A DNA stretch of 48,094 bases from DATLXU01 sp035575515. GTDB taxonomy: Bacteria; Acidobacteriota; Blastocatellia; UBA7656. Each line of letters begins with the position of its first letter. Within the stretch, counting starts at the first letter, position 1. The notes beneath the pieces were generated by a model, which saw nothing but the letters and a program-made list of their open reading frames with translations, did no database searches and had not been told where the DNA came from. Position numbers and translations under genes: made by a program. Location: contig DATLXU010000021.1 in NCBI GenBank assembly GCA_035575515.1, positions 1 through 48,094 of the forward strand, read 5' to 3'. Positions 8,406 to 16,545 of this stretch are shown here, in pieces.

Positions 8406-8550
8406 TAAAAGGGGAGTAGATCACTCCAGTCTGGTTGGATCGTCAGCACGATCACCTTTGCCAGGTGATCCGGTCGGCCAGCGCGAGTCGAGAAAGACTC
8501 ACGGATCGAGACCTTTTGCGGCAACCGTCGCAAAAGGTCTTTTTCTTTTG
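8406..8550 (+). ncRNA. yybP-ykoY manganese riboswitch with overlapping terminator
   Basis: The leader holds the yybP-ykoY hallmarks: 5' AAAAGGGGAGTAG (8407-8419), a GTCAGCACG loop (8442-8450) and 3' CGAGACCTTTT (8507-8517). P1 pairs AAAAGG (8407-8412) with CCTTTT (8512-8517), extended by GATC/GATC (8419-8422 with 8504-8507). Internal hairpins are GATCACCT/AGGTGATC (8450-8470) and GAGTC/GACTC (8485-8500). CCTTTTGCG is also the 5' arm of a terminator, so P1 and the terminator exclude each other. This predicts that Mn2+ turns the downstream genes on. The family is known to sense Mn2+ and to control TerC-type exporters, and one is encoded downstream. Confidence 0.9.
8510..8549 (+). terminator. 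riboswitch-controlled intrinsic terminator
   Basis: AGACCTTTTGCG and CGCAAAAGGTCT pair over an 8-base loop and are followed by TTTTCTTTT. This is a strong intrinsic terminator about 20 bases before the htpX start. Its 5' arm overlaps the 3' strand of aptamer helix P1. Confidence 0.88.
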
Positions 8551-8571
8551 CGATAAAAAGGAGAATGAACT

Positions 8572-9435
8572 ATGAACCGCTTGAAAACCGCCATGCTGCT
8601 TGCGGCGCTGACGGCGCTGTTTGTCTGGATAGGCTACGCGCTCGGAGGTCGCGGCGGCATGATTATCGCTATTGCCTTCGCCGCTGTAATGAACTTCGGC
8701 GCGTACTGGTTCTCGGACAAGGTCGTCTTGCGAATGTACCGCGCGCAGGAAGTCTCGCTGTCGGAAGCGCCTGAGCTTTACTCGGTTGTGCGCGACCTCG
8801 CACAGCGAAGCAACATGCCGATGCCGCGCGTCTATATCATCCCGGAAGAAACGCCGAACGCATTCGCCACGGGCCGCAATCCGCAGCACGCAGCCGTAGC
8901 CGTCACCGCAGGCATTTTGCGACTGCTCGACCGCGAAGAGCTGCGCGCTGTGCTCGCTCACGAGCTTGGCCACGTTCGCAACCGCGACACGCTTATTATG
9001 ACCGTCGCGGCGACAATCGCGGGCGCGTTGAGCATGCTCGCGCAGATGGCTATGTGGGGCGCGATGTTCGGAGGCCGCTCGTCGGATGATGACGAAGGCG
9101 GCAATCCCATCGGCGCGATACTGGGCATAATTCTCGCGCCAATCGCTGCGGCTTTGATTCAGATGGCGATTTCGCGCTCGCGCGAATTCTTGGCAGATGA
9201 ATCGGGCGCGCGCACTTCGGGAAATCCTATGGCTCTTGCAAGCGCGCTTCGCAAAATCGAGATGTGGAGCAAGCGAATCCCGATTCATTCGGGGAATCCT
9301 GCAACCGCGCACCTGTTTATCATCAATCCGTTTTCAGCCGAAGGAATGGCGCAGTTGTTCAGCACGCATCCTTCTACACAAGCGCGCATTGAGCGGCTAG
9401 AAGCGATGGCACGCGAAGGGGTTGCAATCCGCTGA
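8572..9435 (+). CDS. htpX: membrane zinc metalloprotease HtpX
   Basis: HtpX is an M48 protease in the cytoplasmic membrane that degrades damaged membrane proteins. The 287-residue protein has two N-terminal membrane segments (about 6-50). The HELGH zinc site provides H130, E131 and H134, and the third ligand is E205 in SREFLADESG. Two further hydrophobic segments lie at about 140-165 and 178-198. The start has AAAAAGGAG nine bases upstream. It is the first gene after the Mn2+ riboswitch and terminator, so its expression should rise with manganese. A 15-base gap leads to the next gene. Confidence 0.96.
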   Translation: MNRLKTAMLLAALTALFVWIGYALGGRGGMIIAIAFAAVMNFGAYWFSDKVVLRMYRAQEVSLSEAPELYSVVRDLAQRSNMPMPRVYIIPEETPNAFATGRNPQHAAVAVTAGILRLLDREELRAVLAHELGHVRNRDTLIMTVAATIAGALSMLAQMAMWGAMFGGRSSDDDEGGNPIGAILGIILAPIAAALIQMAISRSREFLADESGARTSGNPMALASALRKIEMWSKRIPIHSGNPATAHLFIINPFSAEGMAQLFSTHPSTQARIERLEAMAREGVAIR

Positions 9436-9450
9436 CGAGGTGACGTCTTT

Positions 9451-9651
9451 ATGTTGAAGCTGCTGCTGGGTGCTTTTGGCTTTATGCTCATCGGAATTGG
9501 CGTGATAGGGATTATTTTGCCGATACTGCCGGGCTTTCCATTTCTGCTTGCGGGCGCAGCCGTGCTCGGTAAAGAACACCGGGCCGTGCGCCCGTTCGCC
9601 AGGAGGATGGAGCGATGGCGCAAGCCTCAAGCCCGTCAGAAGAAGGATTGA
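9451..9651 (+). CDS. small PGPGW-like membrane protein
   Basis: This 66-residue protein has a hydrophobic stretch (about 3-40) bent at LPILPGFPFL and a short basic tail (RPFARRMERWRK). It resembles the PGPGW group of small putative transmembrane proteins of unknown function. It lies 15 bases after htpX and is surely co-transcribed with it, so a role in membrane quality control or metal balance is possible but not shown. Confidence 0.7.
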   Translation: MLKLLLGAFGFMLIGIGVIGIILPILPGFPFLLAGAAVLGKEHRAVRPFARRMERWRKPQARQKKD

Positions 9652-9726
9652 TTAATGGTTGAGGCGAGGCCTACGCGCGACCGCATGACCAACACATCGT
9701 TGAAACTATTTTAGGAGAAATGAGAG

Positions 9727-10035
9727 ATGAACTGTCCTTCCTGTGCTACGGAGTTGAAGATGTCTGAACGGCAGGGCGTTGAGATTGACTACTGCCCGCA
9801 GTGTCGCGGCGTGTGGTTGGATCGCGGCGAGCTGGACAAAATTATTGAGAGGTCTTCCGCGATTTCCGGAAGATCGGACATAGAAGAAGACGAAGGCTAT
9901 GCGCCTTTCGGCTGGCGCAAAGATAAGCGCGACCGCGACGAGCGTTACGATGACCGCCACAGGCACGGCGACGATTACGAGCACAAGCGCCGCAAGCGAG
10001 GGTCGTTTCTTGGAGACCTGTTCGACTTCGATTAA
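9727..10035 (+). CDS. TFIIB-type zinc-ribbon protein
   Basis: This 102-residue protein starts with a zf-TFIIB zinc ribbon: C3, C6, C23 and C26, followed by GVWLDRGEL. The rest is a highly charged tail rich in Asp, Arg, Lys and His (60-95) ending in LGDLFDFD. Its function is unknown. The His/Asp-rich tail could bind metal, which suits the Mn-controlled unit, but this is inference. The start has TTAGGAGAAA upstream. The gene is 75 bases after the PGPGW-like gene and 120 bases before terC. Confidence 0.85.
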   Translation: MNCPSCATELKMSERQGVEIDYCPQCRGVWLDRGELDKIIERSSAISGRSDIEEDEGYAPFGWRKDKRDRDERYDDRHRHGDDYEHKRRKRGSFLGDLFDFD

Positions 10036-10155
10036 TCGTTTTGCCCGCGCCGGGAGGCCGCTCCTGAGGTTTCCCGCACTTCACATTGATGGTTGTGTGA
10101 CGCGCCCGCGCGGCGGCTTGATTCTTTTTCGGCATACATTCGGAGAGCGGTAATA

Positions 10156-11190
10156 ATGCAGATTTATCTTTTCCCATTTGCGGACTACTGGTGGTTTTAC
10201 GGGGCGTTCACGCTCTTCGTGCTTATGATGCTGGCGCTCGACCTCGGCATCTTTCATCGCAAAGCGCACGAGGTGAGCTTTCGCGAGGCGGCCATCTGGA
10301 GTTGCGTCTGGGTCGGGCTCGCGCTCGCGTTCAACTTCGCGCTCTACCAGTTCGCGCTCTGGCGATTTCCGCAAGACCCGCGGCTCGCAGCCATGCCGGG
10401 GTTCGATCCGGAAGCGGCGGCATGGCAGGTCGCGCTCGAATTCCTGACGGGTTACGTAGTCGAGAAATCGCTTTCCGTCGATAATATATTCATCTTCGTC
10501 GTCGTCTTCAGTTACTTCAAGATTCCTGCCCGCTATCAACATCGTGTGCTGTTTTTCGGGATACTCGGCGCGCTCATCTTCCGCGCGATCTTCATAGCGA
10601 TGGGTGCGGCGCTTATGCAGTATCACTTTGTCATAATCATCTTCGGCGCGTTTTTGATAATCACAGGCGTCAGGATGATGTTCGCGCCTGAAAAAGAAGT
10701 CCATCCGGAAAATAATTTTCTGATTCGCGCGTTCAAACGCTTCGTCCCCGTAACTCACGAGCTTCACGGCCAGCTATTCTTCATCCGCCGCAGGAAGATG
10801 ATTTACGCCACGCCGCTTTTCATTGCGCTGCTGTTTTTGGAAATGACCGACGTTATCTTCGCTGTTGATTCAGTGCCCGCGATATTTGCGCTGACGCGCG
10901 AGCCGATGATCGTCTTCACGTCCAACATCTTCGCTATCTTAGGGCTGCGCGCGATGTACTTCATGCTTGCGCGAGCGGTGGATAAATTTCACATGCTCAA
11001 ATACGGACTCGCAATTGTGCTTGTGTTCGTCGGCTTGAAGATGGTTTGGCTAAACGATCTCTATGACGGCAAGTTCCCGATAGCATTATCGCTCGGCATA
11101 ATCATCGGAGTCATCGGCGCGTCGGTGACCCTTTCATTGTTATTCCCAAAGCAGAAAGCAAAGGTTGAGCTGCGTGGTCAGAGACTATAG
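10156..11190 (+). CDS. terC: TerC/Alx-family integral membrane metal exporter
   Basis: TerC-family proteins, including Alx and YkoY, move Mn2+ out of the cytoplasm. This 344-residue protein has about nine membrane segments. It carries the acidic family motifs EKSLSVDN (103-110) and EMTDVIFAVDSVPA (229-242), with D109, D232 and D238 as probable metal ligands. The ATG at 10156 is chosen because it has GGAG upstream and starts at the conserved N-terminus; the frame is open from 10093. It is the last gene of the unit that starts with the yybP-ykoY riboswitch, the RNA class most often found with TerC exporters. Confidence 0.93.
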   Translation: MQIYLFPFADYWWFYGAFTLFVLMMLALDLGIFHRKAHEVSFREAAIWSCVWVGLALAFNFALYQFALWRFPQDPRLAAMPGFDPEAAAWQVALEFLTGYVVEKSLSVDNIFIFVVVFSYFKIPARYQHRVLFFGILGALIFRAIFIAMGAALMQYHFVIIIFGAFLIITGVRMMFAPEKEVHPENNFLIRAFKRFVPVTHELHGQLFFIRRRKMIYATPLFIALLFLEMTDVIFAVDSVPAIFALTREPMIVFTSNIFAILGLRAMYFMLARAVDKFHMLKYGLAIVLVFVGLKMVWLNDLYDGKFPIALSLGIIIGVIGASVTLSLLFPKQKAKVELRGQRL

Positions 11191-11343
11191 TAGGTGAATT
11201 GTTATTGGAATTGGTTCTTGCTGTTATAGAGTTCGCCCTTGAGGCTCTCTTCCCGGTCAAAGATGATGCGGTCTAGCGCGCGGTTACTCTACGCGAAATG
11301 CCCTCTGCTTGCCGGACTGGAGAGCCGTTGCTAACATCGCTTA

Positions 11344-12273
11344 GTGAGTGACAAAGCGCAACTGATACCGGCAATCGTTGGACCGACCGCTTCTGGCAAA
11401 AGCGAGCTTGGCATCAAACTGGCCCTCCTTCTCAACGGCGAGATCATCAACCTCGATTCGGTTCAGGTCTATCGCGGCCTTTACATCGCAACGGCCAAAA
11501 TCCCGCCCGATGAACAACGCGGCGTGCCGCATCACCTGATTGACATAGCCGAGCCTACGGAAAACTTCACCGCAGGCCAGTACGCGAAGCTTGCCGCGCG
11601 CGTCATTCGCGAGATCGAATCGAGCGGTCGCACAGCGATACTGGTAGGCGGAACGGGCTTTTATCTTCGCGCGCTCGTGCGCCCGCTGTTTGAAGGGCCA
11701 AAGACTGACTTGAGATTGCGCGCGCGATTGATCGAGTTGCGAGACAGGCGCGGCCCGCAGCACCTGCACAAACTTTTGCGACGAATTGACGCGAAAGCCG
11801 CGGCGCGGCTCGCGCCGAAAGACTGGTCGCGGGTGATGCGAGCGATTGAAGTCTATTTTCAAACGGGCCGCAGGATTTCAGAGGCGCAGCCAGAAACTCC
11901 GCCCCCGCCTGAGTTCGCCTCGCGCATTCGAGTGATTGCGCTGAATCCTCCGCGCGATGAGTTGTATGCGCGAATCAACCGGCGGGCCGAAGCTATGTTT
12001 GCGAGCGGCCTTGTCGAAGAAGTAGAGAGATTAATCGCTTCGGGCGTGCCGCCTGATGCGAAAGCGTTTAAAGCGCATGGCTATCGCCGCGTGGTCGAAT
12101 ACCTGGAAGGAAAGCGCACGCGCGAAGACGCGCTCGATCAGATGAAGCTCGACACGCGCCATTACGCGAAGCGGCAATTGTCGTGGTGGCGCGCGTGGCC
12201 CGATGTGAAATGGATTAATCGCTTCGGAGACGAACCGGAAGCCCTCAACGAAGCGCAGCAGTATTTATTTTAG
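11344..12273 (+). CDS. miaA: tRNA dimethylallyltransferase
   Basis: MiaA puts the dimethylallyl group on A37 of tRNAs that read codons starting with U. The 309-residue length is normal. The P-loop is GPTASGKS (13-20), followed by DSVQVYRG (38-45), a variant of the usual DSMQVYR, and by the VGGTGFYL motif. The C-terminal part keeps GYRRVVEYL and the RQLSWWR motif. Translation starts with GTG; no ATG gives a better N-terminus. It converges on nnr with a 96-base gap. Confidence 0.96.
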   Translation: MSDKAQLIPAIVGPTASGKSELGIKLALLLNGEIINLDSVQVYRGLYIATAKIPPDEQRGVPHHLIDIAEPTENFTAGQYAKLAARVIREIESSGRTAILVGGTGFYLRALVRPLFEGPKTDLRLRARLIELRDRRGPQHLHKLLRRIDAKAAARLAPKDWSRVMRAIEVYFQTGRRISEAQPETPPPPEFASRIRVIALNPPRDELYARINRRAEAMFASGLVEEVERLIASGVPPDAKAFKAHGYRRVVEYLEGKRTREDALDQMKLDTRHYAKRQLSWWRAWPDVKWINRFGDEPEALNEAQQYLF

Positions 12274-12295
12274 AAAGACCTCTGGCGACAAAGCC

Positions 12296-12311
12296 TCGCA
12301 GTCCTCTGCGA
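12296..12311. terminator. small hairpin between convergent miaA and nnr
   Basis: TCGCAG pairs with CTGCGA over a 4-base loop, in the gap between convergent genes. There is no good U-tract on either side, so it is only a weak terminator candidate. Confidence 0.35.
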
Positions 12312-12369
12312 ACTATTATCATCGCGAGTGGGAACAAGATGGAATTGCAATTTGGAAAAAGAACGTGGA

Positions 12370-13989
12370 TCAAATGAGAGAGCGAGTCACTAACCTTTCC
12401 GCATCGCCGCCCATTTCGATGAACGCATCGCCGAGATGCGACGGGATGTCTGTCGCGACCATAGCGCGCAGACCTTTGCGTGAAGCCGCGATGTCACCCG
12501 CAAGTCCATGAAGATAAACTGCCGCGATAGTCGCGGCAATCGGATCATCCATCTTTTGCGCGACGAGTCCCGCAATTATTCCCGTAAGCACATCGCCTGT
12601 TCCGCCCGATGCCATTCCAGCATTGCCCGTCGGATTGACGTAAACTTCACCGTCGGGCGCGGCGATGAGCGTGCGGCTGCCTTTCAAGACAACTACCACT
12701 TGATGCATCGTCGCAAACTCGCGTGCAATCTCAACGCGATGGCGAACGACCTCAGAAATTTGCTTGCCTGTGAGTCGCGCCATCTCGCCCGGATGCGGCG
12801 TAAGTATCAAAGGAAGCTCAACGGTGCCGCGAAGGTTTTCAGCCCACGGCACGAGCGAATTCAATCCGTCGGCGTCAACAACGACTGGCCGCTCGCGCTT
12901 CATTAGAAATGCGCGAACAAAGGCGCGCGTTGATTCTTCGCTTGAGCCGAGTCCCGGCCCGATGGCAACAACGTGCGCTGCGGCGGCAAGCTCAAGCGCG
13001 CGGTCTGCTGCCTCGCGCGCAATCGTGCCCGACGCGGTTTCCGGTAAAGGCTCGGTCATGCATTCGACTATTACTCGAGAAGCAACCACGGGTTGAGAGC
13101 TCTCGGCAGTTGCTACTGTGACAAGCCCCGCGCCCGCGCGCATCGCTCCCTCGCCTGCCATCGAAGCCGCGCCGGTCTTTCCGCGCGAGCCTGCAATGAC
13201 CAGCACCTTTCCAACATCGCCTTTGTTGGCGTGCGCGCTCCGGCGTGATGCGGCGAGCCACGCCTGAACGTCGCCGCGCTCAACAAGGTTCAAGCGCGAG
13301 CCTGAGTTGTTGATTAACTCGTCGGGCGAGCCGATAGGCGCAACTACAAGCTCGCCGCTGTAATCAGAAGCAGGCGGCAATATGTTTCCGATTTTTGGAG
13401 CGGTGAATGTTACCGTGAGATGAGCGCGCACAGCCGGGCCGATTAATTCTGACGAATCGGACGCAACACCCGAAGGAATATCAACCGAGATGATTGGCAA
13501 ATCGTTTCTGAGTTGGTTGATAAATTGAATCGCTTCTTCAAAAAGTCCGGCTGCGGGTCGCGCGAGTCCTGTCCCGAATATCGCGTCAATTAGAATATCG
13601 TGCGAGCGCGACGCAGCCTTTTGCTTGAGTTGCTCTACGTTTTCAATCTCGACAAATCGAAATCGTGAATCATTAGCCGCAAGCTGCCGAGCTATTTCAA
13701 AATTCGCGCGCGCATCGCCTCGCGCCTCATCCGCGCGGCCTAGCAATAGAACGTCAACCAAAGCGCCTTTCGCATGAAGCAACCGGGCGACAGCCGCGCC
13801 ATCGCCGCCGTTGTTCCCTTTCGCGCAGATGACGAGCGCGTTGCGATCACGCATCGAGCCGAGCTTTTTTTCGATGCTTTCAACTGTGCGCGCGGCGGCG
13901 TTTTCCATGAGCAGGATGCTAGGCACACCGTACGCTGCGGTTGTGAGGCGATCAACCTCGCGCATCTGGTCGGCGGTCAGTATCTTCAT
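12370..13989 (-). CDS. nnr: bifunctional NAD(P)HX epimerase / ADP-dependent dehydratase
   Basis: Nnr repairs hydrated NADH and NADPH. The N-terminal YjeF_N epimerase domain (about 1-220) shows MENAA and NNGGDG (59-64). The C-terminal ribokinase-like dehydratase (about 240-539) shows AGSRGKTGAA, the TPHPGEMARL segment and GGTGDVLTG near residue 465. Both domains look intact, and the 539-residue length is usual for the fused form. The ATG at 13989 gives the family N-terminus MKILTADQMREVD. The gene stands alone on its strand and diverges from the CGTase-like gene. Confidence 0.96.
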   Translation of the reverse strand: MKILTADQMREVDRLTTAAYGVPSILLMENAAARTVESIEKKLGSMRDRNALVICAKGNNGGDGAAVARLLHAKGALVDVLLLGRADEARGDARANFEIARQLAANDSRFRFVEIENVEQLKQKAASRSHDILIDAIFGTGLARPAAGLFEEAIQFINQLRNDLPIISVDIPSGVASDSSELIGPAVRAHLTVTFTAPKIGNILPPASDYSGELVVAPIGSPDELINNSGSRLNLVERGDVQAWLAASRRSAHANKGDVGKVLVIAGSRGKTGAASMAGEGAMRAGAGLVTVATAESSQPVVASRVIVECMTEPLPETASGTIAREAADRALELAAAAHVVAIGPGLGSSEESTRAFVRAFLMKRERPVVVDADGLNSLVPWAENLRGTVELPLILTPHPGEMARLTGKQISEVVRHRVEIAREFATMHQVVVVLKGSRTLIAAPDGEVYVNPTGNAGMASGGTGDVLTGIIAGLVAQKMDDPIAATIAAVYLHGLAGDIAASRKGLRAMVATDIPSHLGDAFIEMGGDAERLVTRSLI

Positions 13990-14047
13990 ACCGGCGATGA
14001 TACGCGGCGCTTTGTTCGAAGTTCAAGCGAAGCTCGCTCATTTGCTA

Positions 14048-14077
14048 TTTACTATCCCACCGATTTAAGAGTAATAT
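14048..14077 (+). promoter_or_regulatory. possible promoter upstream of the CGTase-like gene
   Basis: TTTACT (14048-14053) and TAATAT (14072-14077) are 18 bases apart. Both deviate from consensus. It is the best candidate seen between nnr and the CGTase-like gene, which starts about 155 bases downstream. Confidence 0.35.
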
Positions 14078-14234
14078 TCGCCGCTGAAGGATGTGCGCAG
14101 GTGGCAACGCTGCGCGCTCGCAGAACTCCCCAATCGGGCGCTTACTTAACCGGGTAAAAATGATTAAATCACATACGCCGCTCGCCAATCACTCTTTTCA
14201 ATGTGAACGGGGCGCAAGGCTAAGGAGAGAGTCC

Positions 14235-16373
14235 ATGAAGAAATTATCGAAGAGCATTTTGATCACATCGCTTCTCGCGCTGGTCTTATCAATCGTGCAG
14301 ATCACATCGCTTGCTTCGGATTTCAAGCGCGAGGTCATATATCAAATCGTCACAGACCGTTTCTTCGACGGCAACACCGCAAATAACAACCCGCCGCAGA
14401 GCGCCGGCCTCTACGATTCGACGCGCACGAACTGGCGCTTGTACTGGGGCGGCGACCTCGCTGGCATCCAGCAGAAGATGTCTTACCTCGCGGGCCTGGG
14501 CGTTACGGCAATATGGATTTCGCCGCCGGTTGATAATCTCAACGTGAACATCCCCGACGGCAATGGCAATCCGACGGCTTCTTATCACGGCTATCAGGCG
14601 CGCGACTTCAAACGGATCGAAGAACACTTCGGTGACGCGAGCAATTCGTGGACGGCGTTCGATAACCTTGTCACCGCCGCGCACCAGAACGGAATCAAAG
14701 TCATCATTGACTTTGCGCCGAACCACTCGAATCAGGACAACGCGGGCGAGTTCGGCGCGCTCTACGACAACGGAGCCTTCCTTGGCAACTTCACAAACGA
14801 CACGAACGGCTACTTCCATCACAACCCGAATATCTCTGATTGGAACGACCGCTATCAGGTGCAGTACTACACGCTCTTTGATCTCGCCGACATCAATCAG
14901 GAGAACCCGTCTATGGACTCGTACCTGAAAGCTGCGGCCCAGTTGTTCCAGCAGCACGGCGTTGACGGTTTTCGCGTTGACGCCGTGAAGCATCTGACGT
15001 GGGGATGGCAGTACAGCCTCGCCAATTCGATTTACACAAACGGCGACAGCTTCCTGTTCGGCGAATGGTTTCAGGGTAACACCGCCGACCCGCTCTATCA
15101 CGACTCGTACAAGTTCGCCAATCGGAGCGGCATATCGTTACTCGATTTTCCGCTCAACAACGCGATTCGCAACGTCTTCGCCTTCAACACAAACTTTTCC
15201 GATATTGATTCGGTGATAACGCAGGAGGCGAGCAACTTCACGTGGAAAGAAGACCTCGTGACCTTCATTGACAATCACGATATGGCGCGATTCCTCTCGC
15301 TCAACAACAACAACAATCGCCTGCACGAAGCCCTCGCATTCACACTGACGTGTCGAGGCATACCGTGCATCTACTATGGCACAGAGCAGTACCTGCACAA
15401 CGACACAAATGGCGGAGGCGATCCGTACAATCGCCCGATGATGTCGGGCTTCTCGACGACCACAACTGCTTATCAACTTATCAATAAGCTCTCTACTTTG
15501 CGCCGCAACAATCCCGCGCTCGCTTATGGCTCGATGGGACAGCGCTGGATCAACAATGACGTTTACATCTACGAGCGAAAGTTCTTCAACAGCGTCGTGC
15601 TCGTCGCGATTAACAAAAACGACACAAGCTCATACAATATCAGCGGGCTTTTCACTGCGCTTCCAGCCGGAACGTACTCGGATTATCTCAACGGCCTGCT
15701 CGGCGGGTCGTCAATCACCGTTAGCGCGGGAAGCGGCGGAAATAATCCCGTGACCAATTTCACTCTGCCCGCGCACACGGTCGCGGTGTGGAGCTTCATC
15801 GAAGGCGCGTCAACGCCTGAGATTGGCTCGATTGGACCAACCACTGCGCAGCCGGGCGTGAGAGTCACTATTGGCGGAAAGAATTTCGGAACGACAGCGG
15901 GCACCGTGAAGTTCGGAACGACAACAGCAACCGTTGTGTCTTGGAGTTCAACGAAGATAGTCGTCAACGTGCCTTCGGTGACGAACGGCAATTACAACGT
16001 GACGGTGACGAACTCAAGCGGGCAGGTATCGAATGGCATTCAATTCACTGTGCTTGCGGCGAAGCTCATACCCGTGACATTCACTGTCATCAACGCAACG
16101 CCTACGAACGTTGGCGATTATATTTTTCTGACGGGCGACACGGTTGAGCTTGGCAACTGGAGCACAACGTGGGACGGGGCGGTCGGGCCTATGCTGCCGC
16201 CGAATTACCCGAACTGGTTCTTGAACGTCGCCGTTCCAGCGGGCCGCACGATTCAATTCAAGTTCATCAAGATCGCCGCAAACGGCGCGGTGACGTGGGA
16301 GGCGGGCGCGAATCATACTTACACCGTGCCAACGAGCGGAACAGGGTTCGTCAACGTCAACTGGCAGTATTAG
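14235..16373 (+). CDS. secreted cyclodextrin-glucanotransferase-like enzyme (GH13 + IPT/TIG + CBM20)
   Basis: The ATG at 14235 follows AAGGAGAG and starts a signal peptide (about 1-30); the frame is open from 14091. The 712-residue precursor has the full CGTase layout: GH13 A/B/C domains (about 31-525), an IPT/TIG domain (about 530-612) and a C-terminal CBM20 starch-binding domain (about 615-712, LTGDTVELGNW). Catalytic residues are D249 (FRVDAVKH), E277 (FGEWF) and D349 (IDNHDM). Y211/Y212 fall where CGTases have the central ring-forming Tyr195, which favours transglycosylation over plain alpha-amylase action. It probably acts on starch outside the cytoplasm. A strong hairpin follows the stop. 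Confidence 0.93.
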   Translation: MKKLSKSILITSLLALVLSIVQITSLASDFKREVIYQIVTDRFFDGNTANNNPPQSAGLYDSTRTNWRLYWGGDLAGIQQKMSYLAGLGVTAIWISPPVDNLNVNIPDGNGNPTASYHGYQARDFKRIEEHFGDASNSWTAFDNLVTAAHQNGIKVIIDFAPNHSNQDNAGEFGALYDNGAFLGNFTNDTNGYFHHNPNISDWNDRYQVQYYTLFDLADINQENPSMDSYLKAAAQLFQQHGVDGFRVDAVKHLTWGWQYSLANSIYTNGDSFLFGEWFQGNTADPLYHDSYKFANRSGISLLDFPLNNAIRNVFAFNTNFSDIDSVITQEASNFTWKEDLVTFIDNHDMARFLSLNNNNNRLHEALAFTLTCRGIPCIYYGTEQYLHNDTNGGGDPYNRPMMSGFSTTTTAYQLINKLSTLRRNNPALAYGSMGQRWINNDVYIYERKFFNSVVLVAINKNDTSSYNISGLFTALPAGTYSDYLNGLLGGSSITVSAGSGGNNPVTNFTLPAHTVAVWSFIEGASTPEIGSIGPTTAQPGVRVTIGGKNFGTTAGTVKFGTTTATVVSWSSTKIVVNVPSVTNGNYNVTVTNSSGQVSNGIQFTVLAAKLIPVTFTVINATPTNVGDYIFLTGDTVELGNWSTTWDGAVGPMLPPNYPNWFLNVAVPAGRTIQFKFIKIAANGAVTWEAGANHTYTVPTSGTGFVNVNWQY

Positions 16374-16394
16374 AAAAGCAGCAACGCTGTTATG

Positions 16395-16483
16395 AAGGCG
16401 CGCAGGTGTATGTGAGCGAAAGGTTTCAAATTGTAGCTCAACAAATTTGAAATGCTTCAACTCGCGCACATCTGCGCGCCTTT
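16395..16483. terminator. large hairpin terminator after the CGTase-like gene
   Basis: AAGGCGCGCAGGTGTATGTGAG (first 20 bases at 16395-16414) pairs imperfectly with 16461-16483. An inner stem pairs TTTCAAATT (16424-16432) with AATTTGAAA (16444-16452). TTTATTTT follows. It lies 20 bases after the CGTase-like stop codon. Confidence 0.75.
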
Positions 16484-16545
16484 ATTTTGCTAGAATGAGG
16501 CAGTCGCATTGGTATCGGCCCGCAAACTTTCTTTTGGGAAAATCT

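Noticed and set aside
8452..9312. 286-codon minus-strand frame
   Set aside because: Antisense to htpX and to the riboswitch; rich in Arg, His and Ala, as GC-rich shadows are.
10036..10155. GC-rich hairpins before terC considered as a second riboswitch
   Set aside because: No GGGGAGTAG or GAGACCTTT ends and no terminator linked to an aptamer; only small GC stems are visible.
14289..15101. 270-codon minus-strand frame
   Set aside because: Antisense shadow of the CGTase-like gene, with Val/Arg-rich low-complexity sequence.
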